Shown here: one piece after another, positions 48,222 through 62,200 of the stretch | How positions within the stretch are numbered: the stretch's first letter is position 1 | Layout of the letters: every line of letters begins with the position of its first letter | DNA from: Cornus controversa | Lineage: Eukaryota > Streptophyta > Magnoliopsida > Cornales > Cornaceae | Assembly (NCBI GenBank): GCA_026545225.1 | Contig: CM048853.1 | Location: 17,486,755 to 17,550,754 of the forward strand | Direction: 5' to 3' | DNA: 64,000 nucleotides | Program-made: the position numbers and the translations under genes | The notes under the pieces: model-generated | What the model was told of the DNA's origin: nothing | Database searches by the model: none | What the model saw: only the letters and a program-made list of their open reading frames with translations

Positions 48222-49414
48222 TGTGAGTTGCGCGGTGCGGAAGCGGTTGCGAAAAGTATTTTAGAACCTAGAGGGGGGGTGAATAGAATCACTTGCTCAT
48301 TTGCTTAATTTTTAATTAATTTAATTTTAAGTCCAATTAACCAAACAATTAAAGCAAGTACATAAATTAAAGTGCAAGTAAAGAAAAGAATGCACCAGAT
48401 ATAGGTGAAAATCCAAGACGGGAAAAATCACGGAGGGAGGCGGCACGCCTCAGGAAACCAATTCACTATGATGAAACAAAGTACAACAGACTCTGTCTCA
48501 GTCTCACACCCTTCTTAACTCTGTCAAGGATCTAATGCGGAATAACTCAGGCTTATGATTGCGACAACACGTCCAACTACTGCAGACTTCTGGCTAACAT
48601 CACCACCCTTACAAAAAGGTTACTGGAAGAACCAAAATACTCAGCAAGTATTTTGTTCCCTTCGTAGTGCAATCTGGTCATCTTTCTTCCTCAGCAAGCA
48701 AGCGAAAAACCTTCAATCCAATATTCTAATCAACAAATAGTTTTGATGCAGTCTCTGAGCAGCTAATCAGAAGTAGAACACCATCCTAAATATCACTCGT
48801 GAAGTATGGATGTGTGTTCTTAAAAATATATAGCCCTAATTATACTCTATATACTTTCTCTCTCTAAAAATATATTTCAGACATATATTACTTGCTTACT
48901 TTGTAGAGAAAATAGGAATACATATATATAGGTAAGGGATTTCTAATTCTACTTGGAAAAAAAGTTTAAAACAAAAATAGAACTCTCCTAGAAGTTTCAA
49001 ACCCACTAGGAATCAGAATTTTCTGTCAAAATTTATTTCCTATTTGGAACAGACTAAGTGGGACCGGTGTCAAATAAATAGGACTGGTGGGACTTTTTGA
49101 AAACCTGCAGAAACTAAACTGTCGTAAAAAGTTGGACCGGTCATAAATATTGGGGACCGGTCCTACTTTGAAAAATCCTAATATTTTCATGAAAATCCTG
49201 GTTTTTCAAAATAGGCTCGGAACTAAAAAGTGCAGAGTGTCCTCACCATACTTACCTGTACTATATGGTGTTCTAACTGATTTGTCGGCTTCCATGCACT
49301 TGAGTGTCAGCTCGAAGATGTCGATGATCGATACAAAGAATAATCCAAAAATTACAACTCGATCAATCAAGTTTTGATCATCGAAATATGCCAATTACAA
49401 ATTTATATCTCACA
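48222..49414 (+). mobile_element. Solo LTR (family uncertain), 1,193 bp, in satellite B
   Basis: Begins TGTGAGTTGCGCGG and ends TATATCTCACA, with inverted tips TGTGAG/CTCACA. It is flanked by the 5-bp duplication TTTTG (48217-48221 and 49415-49419). The array sequence resumes on the right where it left off. It contains the phrase CTAGAGGGGGGGTGAATAG, found near the start of several plant LTRs. No internal coding region. Fossil. Confidence 0.75.
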
Positions 49415-52400
49415 TTTTGTATCTTATTTAAGTTCAATAGTTTTTAATTCATAATAAATTATTATTTACGATACATAGTTTATATTATTGATTATATAAT
49501 TTTTAAATAAATTATTATTTTAGATACATAGTTCATTATTAGTTAGATAGTTAGTTAAATAATTTATTAGTTATGCTTCATAGTTCATAATATTTATATA
49601 GTCTGCTAATTAAATTATTATTTATGCTACATAGTTTATGTATAGATATTTATTGAATAAATTATTATTTATCCTACATAGTTTATTATTAGTTACATAG
49701 TTTGTTAATTAAATTGTTATTAATCCTACTTACTTTATTATTAATTAGATATTTGTTAAATAAGTTATTATTTATGCTACATAGTTTATTATTAGTTAAA
49801 TAAATTATTATATATGTAATATCATTACTAATTATTTAAATTTTTTGTTATATAAATTATTATTTATGCTTCTACATTGTTTGTTTAATAAATCATTATT
49901 TATGATACATAATTGTATTTAATAATATATCATTATTTATGTTTCATAAGATTTCGGGATTGGGGTTTCTGGGTTTGGAGTTTAAGGTTTAGGATTTACG
50001 ATTTATTATTAGTTACGTAATCTTTAAATACATAGATTATTTGGGGTTTGGGGATTTGGGTATTAGGTTTTGGGTTTTGGATTCGGAGTTCCGGTTCAAC
50101 TTTAGTTTAGTTTATTATTTATGTTAAACATTTTTTAATTGATAAAAAAAAATATTCATGCTACATAATTTGTATTTAATAATATATTATTATTTATACT
50201 TCATAGGGTTTTGGGATTGGGGTTTCTGGGTTTGGAGTTTGGGGTTTATGATTTAGTATTTATTATTAGTTACATAGTCTTTTAAATACATAGTTTGTTT
50301 GGGAATTCAGGTTTTCATGTTTCGAGTTTTTGGTTTGAGGTTTAGGGTTTATGGTTTAGAGTTTAGGGTTGATTTAAGTTAAACATTTTTTACTTGATAA
50401 TAAATTGTTATTTATCCTACATAATTTGTATTTATTTAATAATATATTATTATTTATGCTTCATAAGGTGTTGGGATTGGGGTTTCTGGTTTTGGAGTTC
50501 AGGGTTTAGGATTTACGATTTATTATTAGTTACGTAGTCTTTTAAATACATAGATTATTTGGGGTTTGGGGATTTGGGTTTTAGGTTTGAGGTTACTGAT
50601 TCGAAGTTTTTGGTTCGGCTTTAGTTTAGTTTATTATTTATGTTAAATAGTTTTTAATTCTGAATATATTATTATTTATTCCACATAGTTTATTATTAAT
50701 TATATAGTTTGTTAAATAAATTATTATTTAAGCTACATAGTTCATTTTTATTTAGATAGTTTGTTAAATAATTTATTATTTTTGCTTTGTATTTCTTTAT
50801 TAGTTATATAGTCCGTTAAATAAATTATTATCTATGCTACATTGTTTATGATATATTTATTGAATAAATTATTCTTTATATTACATAGTTTATTATTAGT
50901 TATGTAGTTTATTAGTTAAATTATTATTAATCCTACATACTTCATTATTAATTAGATATTTGTTGAATAATTAAGTTATTATTAATACTACATAGTTTAT
51001 TATTCATAATATATTATTATTTATGCTGAATAGGGGTTCGGGATTGGGGTTTTAGGGTTTGGAGTTTGGGGATTTGGGGTTTGGAGTATAGGATTTATTA
51101 TTAGTTACACAGTCTTTTAATTACACGGTTCGTTTGGGTTTGGGTATTTATGGTTTTCATGTTTTGAATTTCAGATTTTAGGTTTTGGGTTTCTGATTCG
51201 GGGTTCCGGTTCGGCTTTAGTTTAGTTTATTATTTATGTTAATCATTTTTTAATTGATAATAAATTATTATTCATGGTACATAATTTTTATTTAATAATA
51301 TATTATTAGTTATGCTTCATAGGGTGTTGGGATTGGGATTTCTAGGTTTGAAGATTGGAGTTTGGGGTTTAGGATTTAGTATTTGTTGTTAGTTACATAA
51401 TCTTTCAAATACATAGTTTGCTTGAGGTTTGGGGATTCGAGTATTCGTGTTTCTGGGTTTGGAGTTTAGGCTTTAGGATTTACGATTTATTATTAGTTAC
51501 GTAGTCTTTTAAATACATAGTTTATTTGGGGTTTGGGGATTCGAATTTTAGGTTTGAGGTTACGGATTCAGAGTTTCCGGTTCGGCTTTAGTTAAGTTTA
51601 TTATTTATGTTAAATAGTTTTTAATTCAGAATATATTATTATTTATGCTACATAGTTTATTATTAATTATATAGCTTCTTAAATAAATTATTATTTAAGC
51701 AACATAGTTCATTTTTAGTTAGATAGTTTGTTAAATAATTTATTATTTTAGCTTTTTAGTTCTTTATTAGTTATATGGTCCGTTAAATAAATTATTATCT
51801 ATGCTACAATGTTTATGGTATACTTATTGAATAAATTATTCTTTATATTACATAGTTTATTATTAGTTACATACTTTGTTAATTAATTTTTATTTAATCC
51901 TACATACTTTATTATTAACTTTATTATTAATTAGATATTTTTTGAATAATTAAGTTATTATTTATACTACATAGTTTATTATTCATAATATTTTATTATT
52001 TATGTTGAATAGGGGTTCGGGATTGGGGTTTTAGGGTTTGGAGTTTATGGATTTGGGGTTTGGAGTATAGGATTTATTATTAGTTACACAATCTTTTAAT
52101 TACATAGTTTGTTTGGGTTTGGGTATTTCGGGTTTTCATGTTTCGGAGTTTAGGTTTTGGGTATTGGATTTGGGGTTCCGGTTCGGCTTTAGTTTAGTTT
52201 ATTAATTAAGTTAAACATTTTTTAATTGATAATAAATTATTATTTATGCTACGTAATTAGTATTTAATAATATTTTGGGATTGGGATTTCTAGGTTTGGA
52301 GTTTGAAGTTTGGGGTTTAGGATTTAGTATTTATTATTAGTTACATCGTCTTTCAAATACATAGTTTGTTTGGGGTTGGGGATTCGGGTTTTCATGTTTT

Positions 52401-52797
52401 GGGTTTTAGGTTTGAAGTTTAAGATTTTGTGTTTATTTATGCTAAATATTTTTTAATTGATAATAAATTATTATTCATGCTACATAATTTGTATTTAATA
52501 ATATATTATTATTTATGCTTCATAGGGTTTCGGGATTGGGGTTTCTGGGTTTGGAGTTTAGGGTTTAGGATTCATGATTTATTATTAGTTACTTAGTCTT
52601 TTAAATACATAGTTTTTTTGGGGATTCGGGTTTTAGGTTTGAGGTTACAGATTCGGAGTTTCAAGTTTGGCTTTTGTTTAATTTATTATTATTTTTTTAA
52701 ATAGTTTAAATTCAGTATATATTATTATTTATGCTATATAGTTTATTATTAATTATGTAGTTTGTTAAAAAAATTATTATTTAAGTTACTTAGTTCA

Positions 52798-53004
52798 TGT
52801 AATCACCCGTGAGGTGGATTGCTGGAGTATGTCAGGATTGCTTAATCCCACATCGCCTGGGTGTGGAGAAAGGGATGTGCTTATATGTAGTGTGTTCTCT
52901 TCAAATGGTATGAGCACTTTTGGGGTAAAACCCAAGAACAAAACTGTGCGGGCTTTGGTTCAAAGCAGATAATATCATACTATGTGTTGAAGTGGGGTAT
53001 TACA
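52798..53004 (+). mobile_element. TRIM solo LTR, 207 bp, in satellite B
   Basis: Begins TGTAATCACCC and ends GGGGTATTACA, flanked by GTTCA (52793-52797 and 53005-53009). It contains AATCCCACATCGCCTGGG and AATGGTATGAGCAC, shared with the TRIM at 55660-56295. Fossil. Confidence 0.85.
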
Positions 53005-55659
53005 GTTCATTTTTAGTTAGATAATTTGTTAAATAATTTATTATTTTTGCTTTTTAGTTCTTTATTATTTATATGGTCCGTTAAATAAATTATTACCTAT
53101 GCTAAATTGTTTGGGATATATTTATTGAATAAATTATTCTTTATATTACATAATTTATTATTAGTTTCATAGTTTGTTAATTAAATTATTATTAATCCTA
53201 CATACTTTATTATTAACTTTATTATTAATTAGATATTTGTTGAATAATTAAGTAATTATTTATACTACAAAGTTTACTATTAGTTATATGTTTTGAAAAT
53301 TAATTTTTATTTTTGCAACATTGTTTATTATTTATTTAAATAATTTGTTATATAAATAATTATTTATGCAACATTGTTTGTTTAATAAATTATTATTTAT
53401 GATACATAATTTATATTTAATAGTATATTATTATTTATGCTATGTGAGGTTTGGAGTTTCGTGGTTTGGAGTTTGGGAATTCGGAATTAGGTGTTTAGAA
53501 TTTATGCATTATTAAGTTATATAGTCTATTTATTACATTGTTTGGGGTTTTGGAATTTGGATTTTGGTGTTTCGGGTTCTAGGTTTTAGGTTTAGGACTT
53601 GACATTTCTAATTGTATATTTTTTTATCTTCAATAGTTTTTAATTCATAATAAATTATTATTTACGATACATAGTTTTTGTTATTGATAATATAGTTTGT
53701 TAAATAAATTATTATTTTAGATACATAGTTCATTTTTAGTTAGATAGTTAGTTAAATAATTTATTAGTTATGCTTCATAGTTCATAATATTTATATAGTC
53801 TGCTAATTAAATTATTATTTATGTTACATAGTTTATGTATAGATATTTATTGAATAAATTATTATTTATCCTACATAGTTTATTATTAATTACATAGTTT
53901 GTTAATTAAATTGTTATTAATCCAACTTACTTTATTATTAATTAGATATTTGTTAAATAAGTTATTATTTATGCTACATAGTTTATTAATAAATAAATAG
54001 TTTGTTAAATAAATTATCATATATGTAATATCATTAATAATTATTTAAAATTTTTGTTATATAAATTATGATTTATGCTTCTTCATTGTTTGTTTAATAA
54101 ATTATTATTTTTGATACATAATTTGTATTTAATAATATATTCTTATTTACACTGAATAGGGGTTCAGAATTGGGGTTTTAGGTTTGGTGTTTTGGGATTT
54201 GGGGTTTGGAGTATAGGATTTATTATTAGTTACACTATCTTTTAAATACATAGTTTGTTTGGGTGTAGGTATTTCGAGTTTTCGTGATTCGAATTTTAGG
54301 TTTTGGGTTTCAGATTCGGGGTTTCGGTTCGGCTTTAGTTTAGATTAATATTTATGTTAAACATTTTGTTAATTGATAATAAATTATTATTCATGCTACA
54401 TAATTAGTATTTAATAATATTTTATTATTTTTGCTTTATAGGATTTTGGGATTGGGGTTTATAGGTTTGGAGTTTGGAGTTTGGGGTTTAGGATTTAGTA
54501 TTTATTATTAGTTACATAGTCTTTTAAATGCATAGTTTGTTTGAGGTTGGGGTTTCGGGTTTTCGTGTTTTGGGTTTTAGGTTTGAGGTTTAGGGTTTAG
54601 GGTTTATTTATGTTAAACATTTTTTAATTGATAATAAATTGTTATTCATTCTACATAATTTGTATTTAACAATATATTATTATTTATGCTTCATAGGGTT
54701 TTGGGATTGGGGTTTCTGGGTTTGGAGTTTAGGGTTTGTGATTTACAATTTATTATTAGTTACGTAGTCTTTTAAATACATAGTTTATTTGGGGTTTGGG
54801 ATTCAGGTTTTAGGTTTGAGGTTATGGATTCGGAGTTTCTGTTTCGGCTTTAGTTTAGTTAATTATTTATGTTAAATAGTTTTTGATTTAGAATGTATTA
54901 TTATTTATGCTATATAGGTTATTATTAATTGTATAGTTTGTTAAATAAATTATTATTTAAACTACATAGTTCAGTTTTAGTTAGATAGTTTGTTAAATAA
55001 TTTATTATTTTTGGTTTTAGGTTCTTTGTTAGTTATATGATCCGTTAAATAAATTATTATCTATACTAAATTGTCTGTTATATATTTATTGAATAAATTA
55101 TTCTTTATATTACATAGTTTATCATTAGTTACATAGTTTGTTAACTAAATTATTATTAATCTTACATATTTTATTATTAACTTAATTATTAATTAGATAT
55201 TTGTTGAATAATTAAGTCATTATTTATACTACATTGTTTATTATTAGTTATACGTTTTTGAAAATTAATTATTATTTTTGCAACTTTGTTTATTATTATA
55301 TAAATAATTTGATATATAAGTTATTATTTATGCCACGTTGTTTTTTTAATAAATTATTATTTATGATACATAATTTAAATTTAATAATATATTATTATTT
55401 ATGCTATGTGGGTTTTTGAGTTTCGGTGTTTGGAGTTTGGGGATTCAGAATTAGGGGTTTAGAATTCTTGGTTTATTAAGTTATATAGTCTATTTATTAC
55501 ATTGTTTGGGGTTTTGGGATTTGGATTTTTTGTGTTTCGGGTTATAGGTTTGAGGTTTAGGACCTAAAATTTTTGGTTCAGCTATAGTTTTGTATAATAT
55601 TTATGTTCAATAGTTTTTATTTCAGAATAAATTATTATTTACGATACAAAGTTTATATC

Positions 55660-56295
55660 ATATCATGTGGTGGAGCGGGCTGTTACAGTTGGTATCAGAG
55701 CCTTAACCTAGCCGGAAGTGTGCCGACGAGGACGTTGGGCCTCGTAGGGGGTGGATTGTAGTAACCCTTGTGGACGGGTGTGAGTGGGCGGGTGCGAAGA
55801 CAGACACTAGGCTGAGCTACCACACTGACAGGGTATAGGGTGCTCAATCCCACATCGCCTATGTGTGAAAAAGGGGATGTGCTTATATGTAGTATATTCT
55901 TTTCAAATGGTATGAGGCCTTTTGGAGTAAAATTCAAGAGCAAAACCGTGCAGGCTGGGCCCAAAACGGATAATATCATACCATGTGGTGGAGTGGGCTG
56001 TTACAGATGGTATCAGAGCCTGACCCAACCGGATGTGTGTCGACGAGGACATCGGGCCTCCAAGGGGGGTGGATTGTAAAGACCTTGGTTGTGTGGAAGA
56101 GGTGTGTTTGTCCCCTCTTGTCCCCAAGGGTGCCCAATCTCACATCGCTTGGGTGTGGAAAGAGGATGTGATATATATGTAGTGTGCTCTCTCCAAATGG
56201 TATGAGGCATTTTGGGGTAAAATTCAAGAGCAAAACCATGCTGGCTGGGCCCAAAGCGGACAATATCATACCATGTGGTGGAGCGGGTTGTTACA
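55660..56295 (+). mobile_element. TRIM element with repeated LTRs in satellite B
   Basis: The order is: a partial LTR ending GGGCTGTTACA (to 55687); an internal segment with TGGTATCAGAGCC primer site and GGGGGTGGAT polypurine tract; a full LTR (55757-56005, TGTAGTAACCC to TGTTACA); a second internal segment of about 70 bp with the same parts (56006-56074); and a full LTR (56075-56295, TGTAAAGACC to TTACA). TRIMs are tiny non-coding LTR elements that rely on others for movement. The LTR-internal-LTR-internal-LTR pattern is the usual product of recombination between copies. Fossil. Confidence 0.85.
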
Positions 56296-59200
56296 TTAGA
56301 GTTTAGGGTTTATTTATGTTAAACATTTTTTAATTGATAATAAATTATTATTCATGCTACATAATTTGTATTTAATTATATATTATTATTTATGCTTCAT
56401 CGGGTTTCGGGATTGGGGTTTCTGGGTTTGGTGTTTAGGGTTTAGGATTTACAATTTATTATTAGTTACGCGGTCTTTTAAATACATAGTTTATTTGGGG
56501 TTTGGGGATTCGGGTTTTTCGTTTGAGTTTACGGATTCGGAATTTCCGGTTTGGCTTTCGTATAGTTTATTATTTATGTTAAATAGTTTTTAATTCACAG
56601 TGTATTATTATTTATGCTACATAGTTTATTGTTAATTATATAGTTTGTTAAATAAATTATTATTTAAGCTACATAGTTCATTTTTAGTTAGATTGTTTGT
56701 TAAAGAATTTATTATTTTTGCTTTTTAGTTCTTTATTAGTTATATGGTTCGTTAAATAAATTATTATCTAAGCTACATTGTTTCTAATATATTTATTGAA
56801 TAAATTATTCTTTATATTACATAGTTTATTATTAATTACATAGTTTGTTAATTAAATTATTATTAATCTTACATACTTTATTATTAACTTTATTATTAAT
56901 TACATATTTGTTGAACAATTAAGTTATTATTTATACTACATAGTTTGTTATTAGTTACATGTTTTGAAAATTAAATATTATTCTTGCAACAATGTTTATT
57001 ATTATTTAAATAATTAGTTATATACATTATTATTTATGCAACATTGTTTGTTTAATAAATTAATATTTATGATGCATAATTTATATTTAATAATATATTA
57101 TTATTTATGCTATATGGGTTTTCAAGTTTCGGGGTTTGGAGTTTGGGGATTTGGAATTAGGGGTTTAGAATTTATGCTTTATTAAGTTATATAGTCTATT
57201 TATTACATTGTTTGGGGTTTTGGGATTTGCATTTTCATGTTTCGGGGTTGAGATTTGAGGTTTAGGACTTGAAATTTCTGGTTCAGCTATAGATTTGTGT
57301 ATTATTTATGTTCAATAGTTTTTAATTCATAATAAATTATTATTTACGATACATAGTTTATATTATTGATTATAGAGTTTCTTAAATAAATTATTATTTT
57401 AGATACATAGTTCATTTTGGTTAGATAGTTAGTTAAATAATTTTTTAGCAATGTTTCATAATTCATAATATTTATATAGTCCACTAACTAAATTATTATT
57501 TATGCTACATAGTTTATACATAGATATTTATTGAATAGATTATTATTTATGTTACATAGTTTATTATTAGTTACATATTTTGTTAATTAAATTATTATTA
57601 ATCCTACTTACTTTATTATTAATTAGATATTTATTAAATAAGTTATTATTTATGCCACATAGTTTATTATTAGTTAAATATTTTGTTAAATAAAGTATTA
57701 TATATGTAGTATCATTAATAATTATTTAAATTTTTTGTTATATAAATTATTATTTATGCTTCTACATTGTTTGTTTAATAAATTATCATTTATGATACAT
57801 AATTTGTATTTAATAATTTATTATTATTTATGTTGAATAGGGGCTCGGGATTGCGGTTTTAGGGTTTGGAATTTTGGGATTTGGGGTTTGGAGTATATGA
57901 TTTATTATTAGTTACACAGTCTTTTAATTACATAGTTTGTTTGGGTTTGGTTTTTTCGGATTTTCATGTTTCGAATTTTAGGTTTTGGGTTTTGGATTTG
58001 GGGTTCCAATTCGGCTTTAGTTTCGTTTATTATTTATGTTAAACATTGTTTAATTGATAATATATTATTATTCATGCTACATAATTTGTATTTAATTATA
58101 TATTATAATTTATCCTTCATAGGGTTTTGGGATTGGGCTTTCTGGGTTTGAGTTTGGAATTTGGAGTTTGGGGTTTATGATTTAGTATTTTTTTTTATTA
58201 GTTACATAGTATTTTAAATACATAGTTTGTTTGGGGATTTGGGTTTTCGTGTTTTCGGTTTTAGGTTTGAGGTTTAGGGTTTAAAGTTTAGGTTTTAGTG
58301 TTGATTTATTTTAAATATTTTTTAATTGATAATAAATTATTATTTATACTACATAATTTGTATTTAATAATATATTATTATTTAAGCTTCATAAGGTTTC
58401 AGGATTGGGGTTTCTGGGTTTGGGGTTTAGGACTTAGGATTTACGATTTATTATTTGTTACGTAATCTTTTAAATACATAGTTTATTTGGGGTTTGGGGA
58501 TTCGAGTTTTAGGTTTTAGGTTACGGATTCAAAATTTCCGGTTCGGCTTTAGTTTAGTTTATTATTTTTGTTAAATAGTTTTTAATTCAGAATATATTAT
58601 TATTTATTCTACATAATTTATTATTAATTATATAGTTTGTTAAATAAATTATTATTTAAGTTACATAGTTCATTTTTATTTAGATCATTTGTTTAATAGT
58701 TTATTATTTTTTATTTTTAGTTCTTTATTAGTTATATGGTCAGTTAAATAAATTATTATCTATGCTACATTTTTTATGATATATTTATTTAATAAATTCT
58801 TCTTTATATTACATAGTTTATTATTAGTTACGTATTTTGTAAATTAAATTATTATTTATCCTTCATACTTTATTATTAACTTTATTATTAATTAGATATT
58901 TGTTGAATAATTAAGTTATTATCTATAAGAAAAAGTTTATTATTCTTAATACATTATTATTTATGCTGAATAGGGGTTCGGGATTGGGGTTTTAGGGTTT
59001 GGAGTTTGGGGATTTGGGGTTTGGAGTGTATGATTTATTATTAGTTACACAGTCTTTTAATTACATAGTTTGTTTGGTTTTGGGTATTTCAGATTTTCGT
59101 GTTTCAGATTTTAGGTTTTGGGTTTCGGATTTGGGGTTCCGGTTCGGCTTTAGTTTAATTTATTATTTATGTTAAACTTTTTTAATTGATAATAAATTAT

Positions 59201-62200
59201 TATCCGTGCTACATAATTTGTATTTAATAATATATTATTATTTATTCTTCATAGGGTTATGGGATTGGGGTTTCTAGGTTTGTAGTTTGGAGTTTAGGAT
59301 TTAGTATTAATTATTAGTTACATAGTCTTTTAATTACATTGTTTGTTTGGGGTTTGGGGATCCGGGCTTTCATGTTTTGGGTTTTAGGTTTAAGGTTTAG
59401 GGTTTAGGTGTTCTGGTTCGGCTTTAGTGCAATTTATCATTTATGTTAAACATTTTTTAATTGATAATAAATTATTATTCATGCTACATAATTTGTATTT
59501 AATAATATATTATTATTTATGCTTCATAGGGTTTTGGGATTGGGGTTTCTGGGTTTTGAGTTTGGAGTTTGGTGTTTATGATTTAGTATTTATTATTAGT
59601 TACATAGTCTTTTAAATACATAGTTTATTTGGGGATTCGGGTTTTCGTGTTTTGGGTTTTAGGTTTGAGGTTTAGGGTTTTGAGTTTGGGATTTATTTAT
59701 GTCAAACATTTTTTAATTGATAATAAATTATTATTCAAGGCACATAATTTGTATATAATAATATATTATTATTTATGCTACATAAGGCTTCAGGATTGGG
59801 TTTTCTGGGTTTTGAGTTTAGGGTTTAAGATTTACGATTTATTATTAGTTAAGTAGTCTTTTAAATCCATATTTTATTTGTTGTTTGGGTATTCGGGTTT
59901 TAGGTTTGAAGTTACGGATTTGGAGTTTCCGGTTTAGCTTTATTTAGTTTATTATTTATGTTAAATAGTTTTTAATTCAAAATGTATTATTATTTATCCT
60001 ACATTATTTATTATTAATTATATAGTTTGTAAAATAATTAATTATTTAAGCTACATAGTTCATTTTTAGTTAGATAGTTTGTTAAATAATTTATTATTTA
60101 TGCTTTTTAGTTCTTTATCAGTTATATGGTTCGTTAAATAAATTATTATCTATGTTACATTGTTTATGATATATTTATTGAATAAATTATTCTTTATATT
60201 ACATAGATTATTATTAGTTACATTGTTTGTTAATTAAATTATTATTAATCTTACATACTTTATTATTAACTTTAGTGTTAATTAGATATTGGTTGAATAA
60301 TTAAGTTATTATTTATACTACATAGTTTATTATTAGTTATATGTTCTGAAAATTAATTATTATTTTTGCAATTTGTTATATAAATTATTATTTCTGCCAC
60401 ATTGTTTGTTTATTAAATTATTGTTTATGATACAAAATTTAAATTTAATAGTGTATTATTATTTATGCTGTGTGGGTTTTCGAGTTTTGGGGTTTGGAGT
60501 TTGGGGATTCAGAATTAGGGGTTTAGAATTTATGCTTTATTAAGTTATATAGTCTTTTTTTTTTACATTGTTTGGGGTTTTTGGATTTGTATTTTCGTGT
60601 TCGGGTTCTAGGTTTGAGGTTTAGAACTTGAAATTTCTCGTTCAACTATAATTTTGTATATTATTTATGTTCAATAATTTTTAATTAATACTAATTATTA
60701 TTTACGATAAAAAGTTTCTTTTATTGATTATATAGTTTGTTAAATAAATTATTATTTTAGTTACATAGTTCATTATTAGTTAGATAGTTAGTCAAATAAT
60801 TTATTAGTTATGCTTCATAGTTCATAATATTTATATTGTCTGCTAATTAAATTATTATTTATGCTACATATTTTATGTATAGATATTTATTGAATTGATT
60901 ACTATTTATTTTACTTTGTTTATTATTAGTTAAATATTTTGTTAAAGTAATTATTATATATGTAATATCAATAATAATTATTTAGATTTTTTGTTATATA
61001 AATTATTATTTATGCTTCTACAATGTTTGTTTAATAAATTATCATTTATGATACATAATTTGTATTTAATAATATATTATTATCTATGTTGAATAGGGGT
61101 TCGAGATTGGGGTTTTAGGGTTTGGAATTTGGGAATTTGGGGTTTGGAGTATATGATTTATTATTAGTTACACAGTCTTTTAATTATATAGTTTTTTGGG
61201 TTTCGGTATTTCGAGTTCTCGTGTTTCGGATTTTAGGGTTTGGATTTCGGATTCGGGGTTCTGGTTTGGCTTTAGTTTAGTTTAGTATTTATGTTAAACA
61301 TTTTTTAATTGATAATAAATTATTATTCATGTTACATAATTTGTATTTATTTATATATTACTATTTATCCTTCATAGGGTTTTGGGACTGGGCTTTTTGG
61401 GTTTGGAGTTTGGGGTTTATGATTTAGTATTTTTTATTAGTTACATTGTATTTTAAATACATAGTTTGTTTGGGGATTCGGGTTTTCGTGTTTTGAGTTT
61501 TAGGTTTGAGGTTTAGGGTTTAGAGTTTAGGGCCGATTTCTGGTTGATTTATGTGAAACATTTTTTAAGGGATAATAAATTATTATTTGTACTACATAAT
61601 TTGTATTAAATAATATATTATTATTTATGCATAATAAAGTTTCAGGATTAAGGTTTCTGGGTTTGGAGTTTAGGGTTTAGAATTTACGATTTATTATTTG
61701 TTACGTAGTCTTTTAAATACACAGTTTATTTGGGTTTGGGGATTCACGTTTTAGGTTTGAGGTTACGGATTCGGAGTTTCTGGTTCGGCTTTAGTTTAGT
61801 TTATTATTTATGTTAAATAGTTTTTAATTAAGAGTATGTTATTATTTATTCTAAATAGTTTATTATTAAATATTTGTTAAATAAATTATTATTTAAGTTA
61901 CATAGTTCTTTTTTTATTAAGATAGTTTGTTTAATAATTTATTATTTTTGCTTTTTAGTTCTTTATTAGTTATATGGTCAGTTAAATAAATTATTATCTA
62001 TGCTACATTGTTTATGATATATTTATTTAATAAATTATTCTTTATATTACATAGTTTATTATTATTACGTATTTTGTAAATTAAATTATTATTTATCCTT
62101 CATACTTTATTATTAACTTTATTATTAATTAGATATTTGTTGAATAATTAAGTTATTATCTATGATAAAAAAAAGTTTATTATTCATAATATATTATTAT

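Noticed and set aside
55234-59856. Open frames in satellite B with repeated WVFWVLSLGF-type products
   Set aside because: They are translations of the G-rich/AT-rich repeat and appear wherever the same block occurs.
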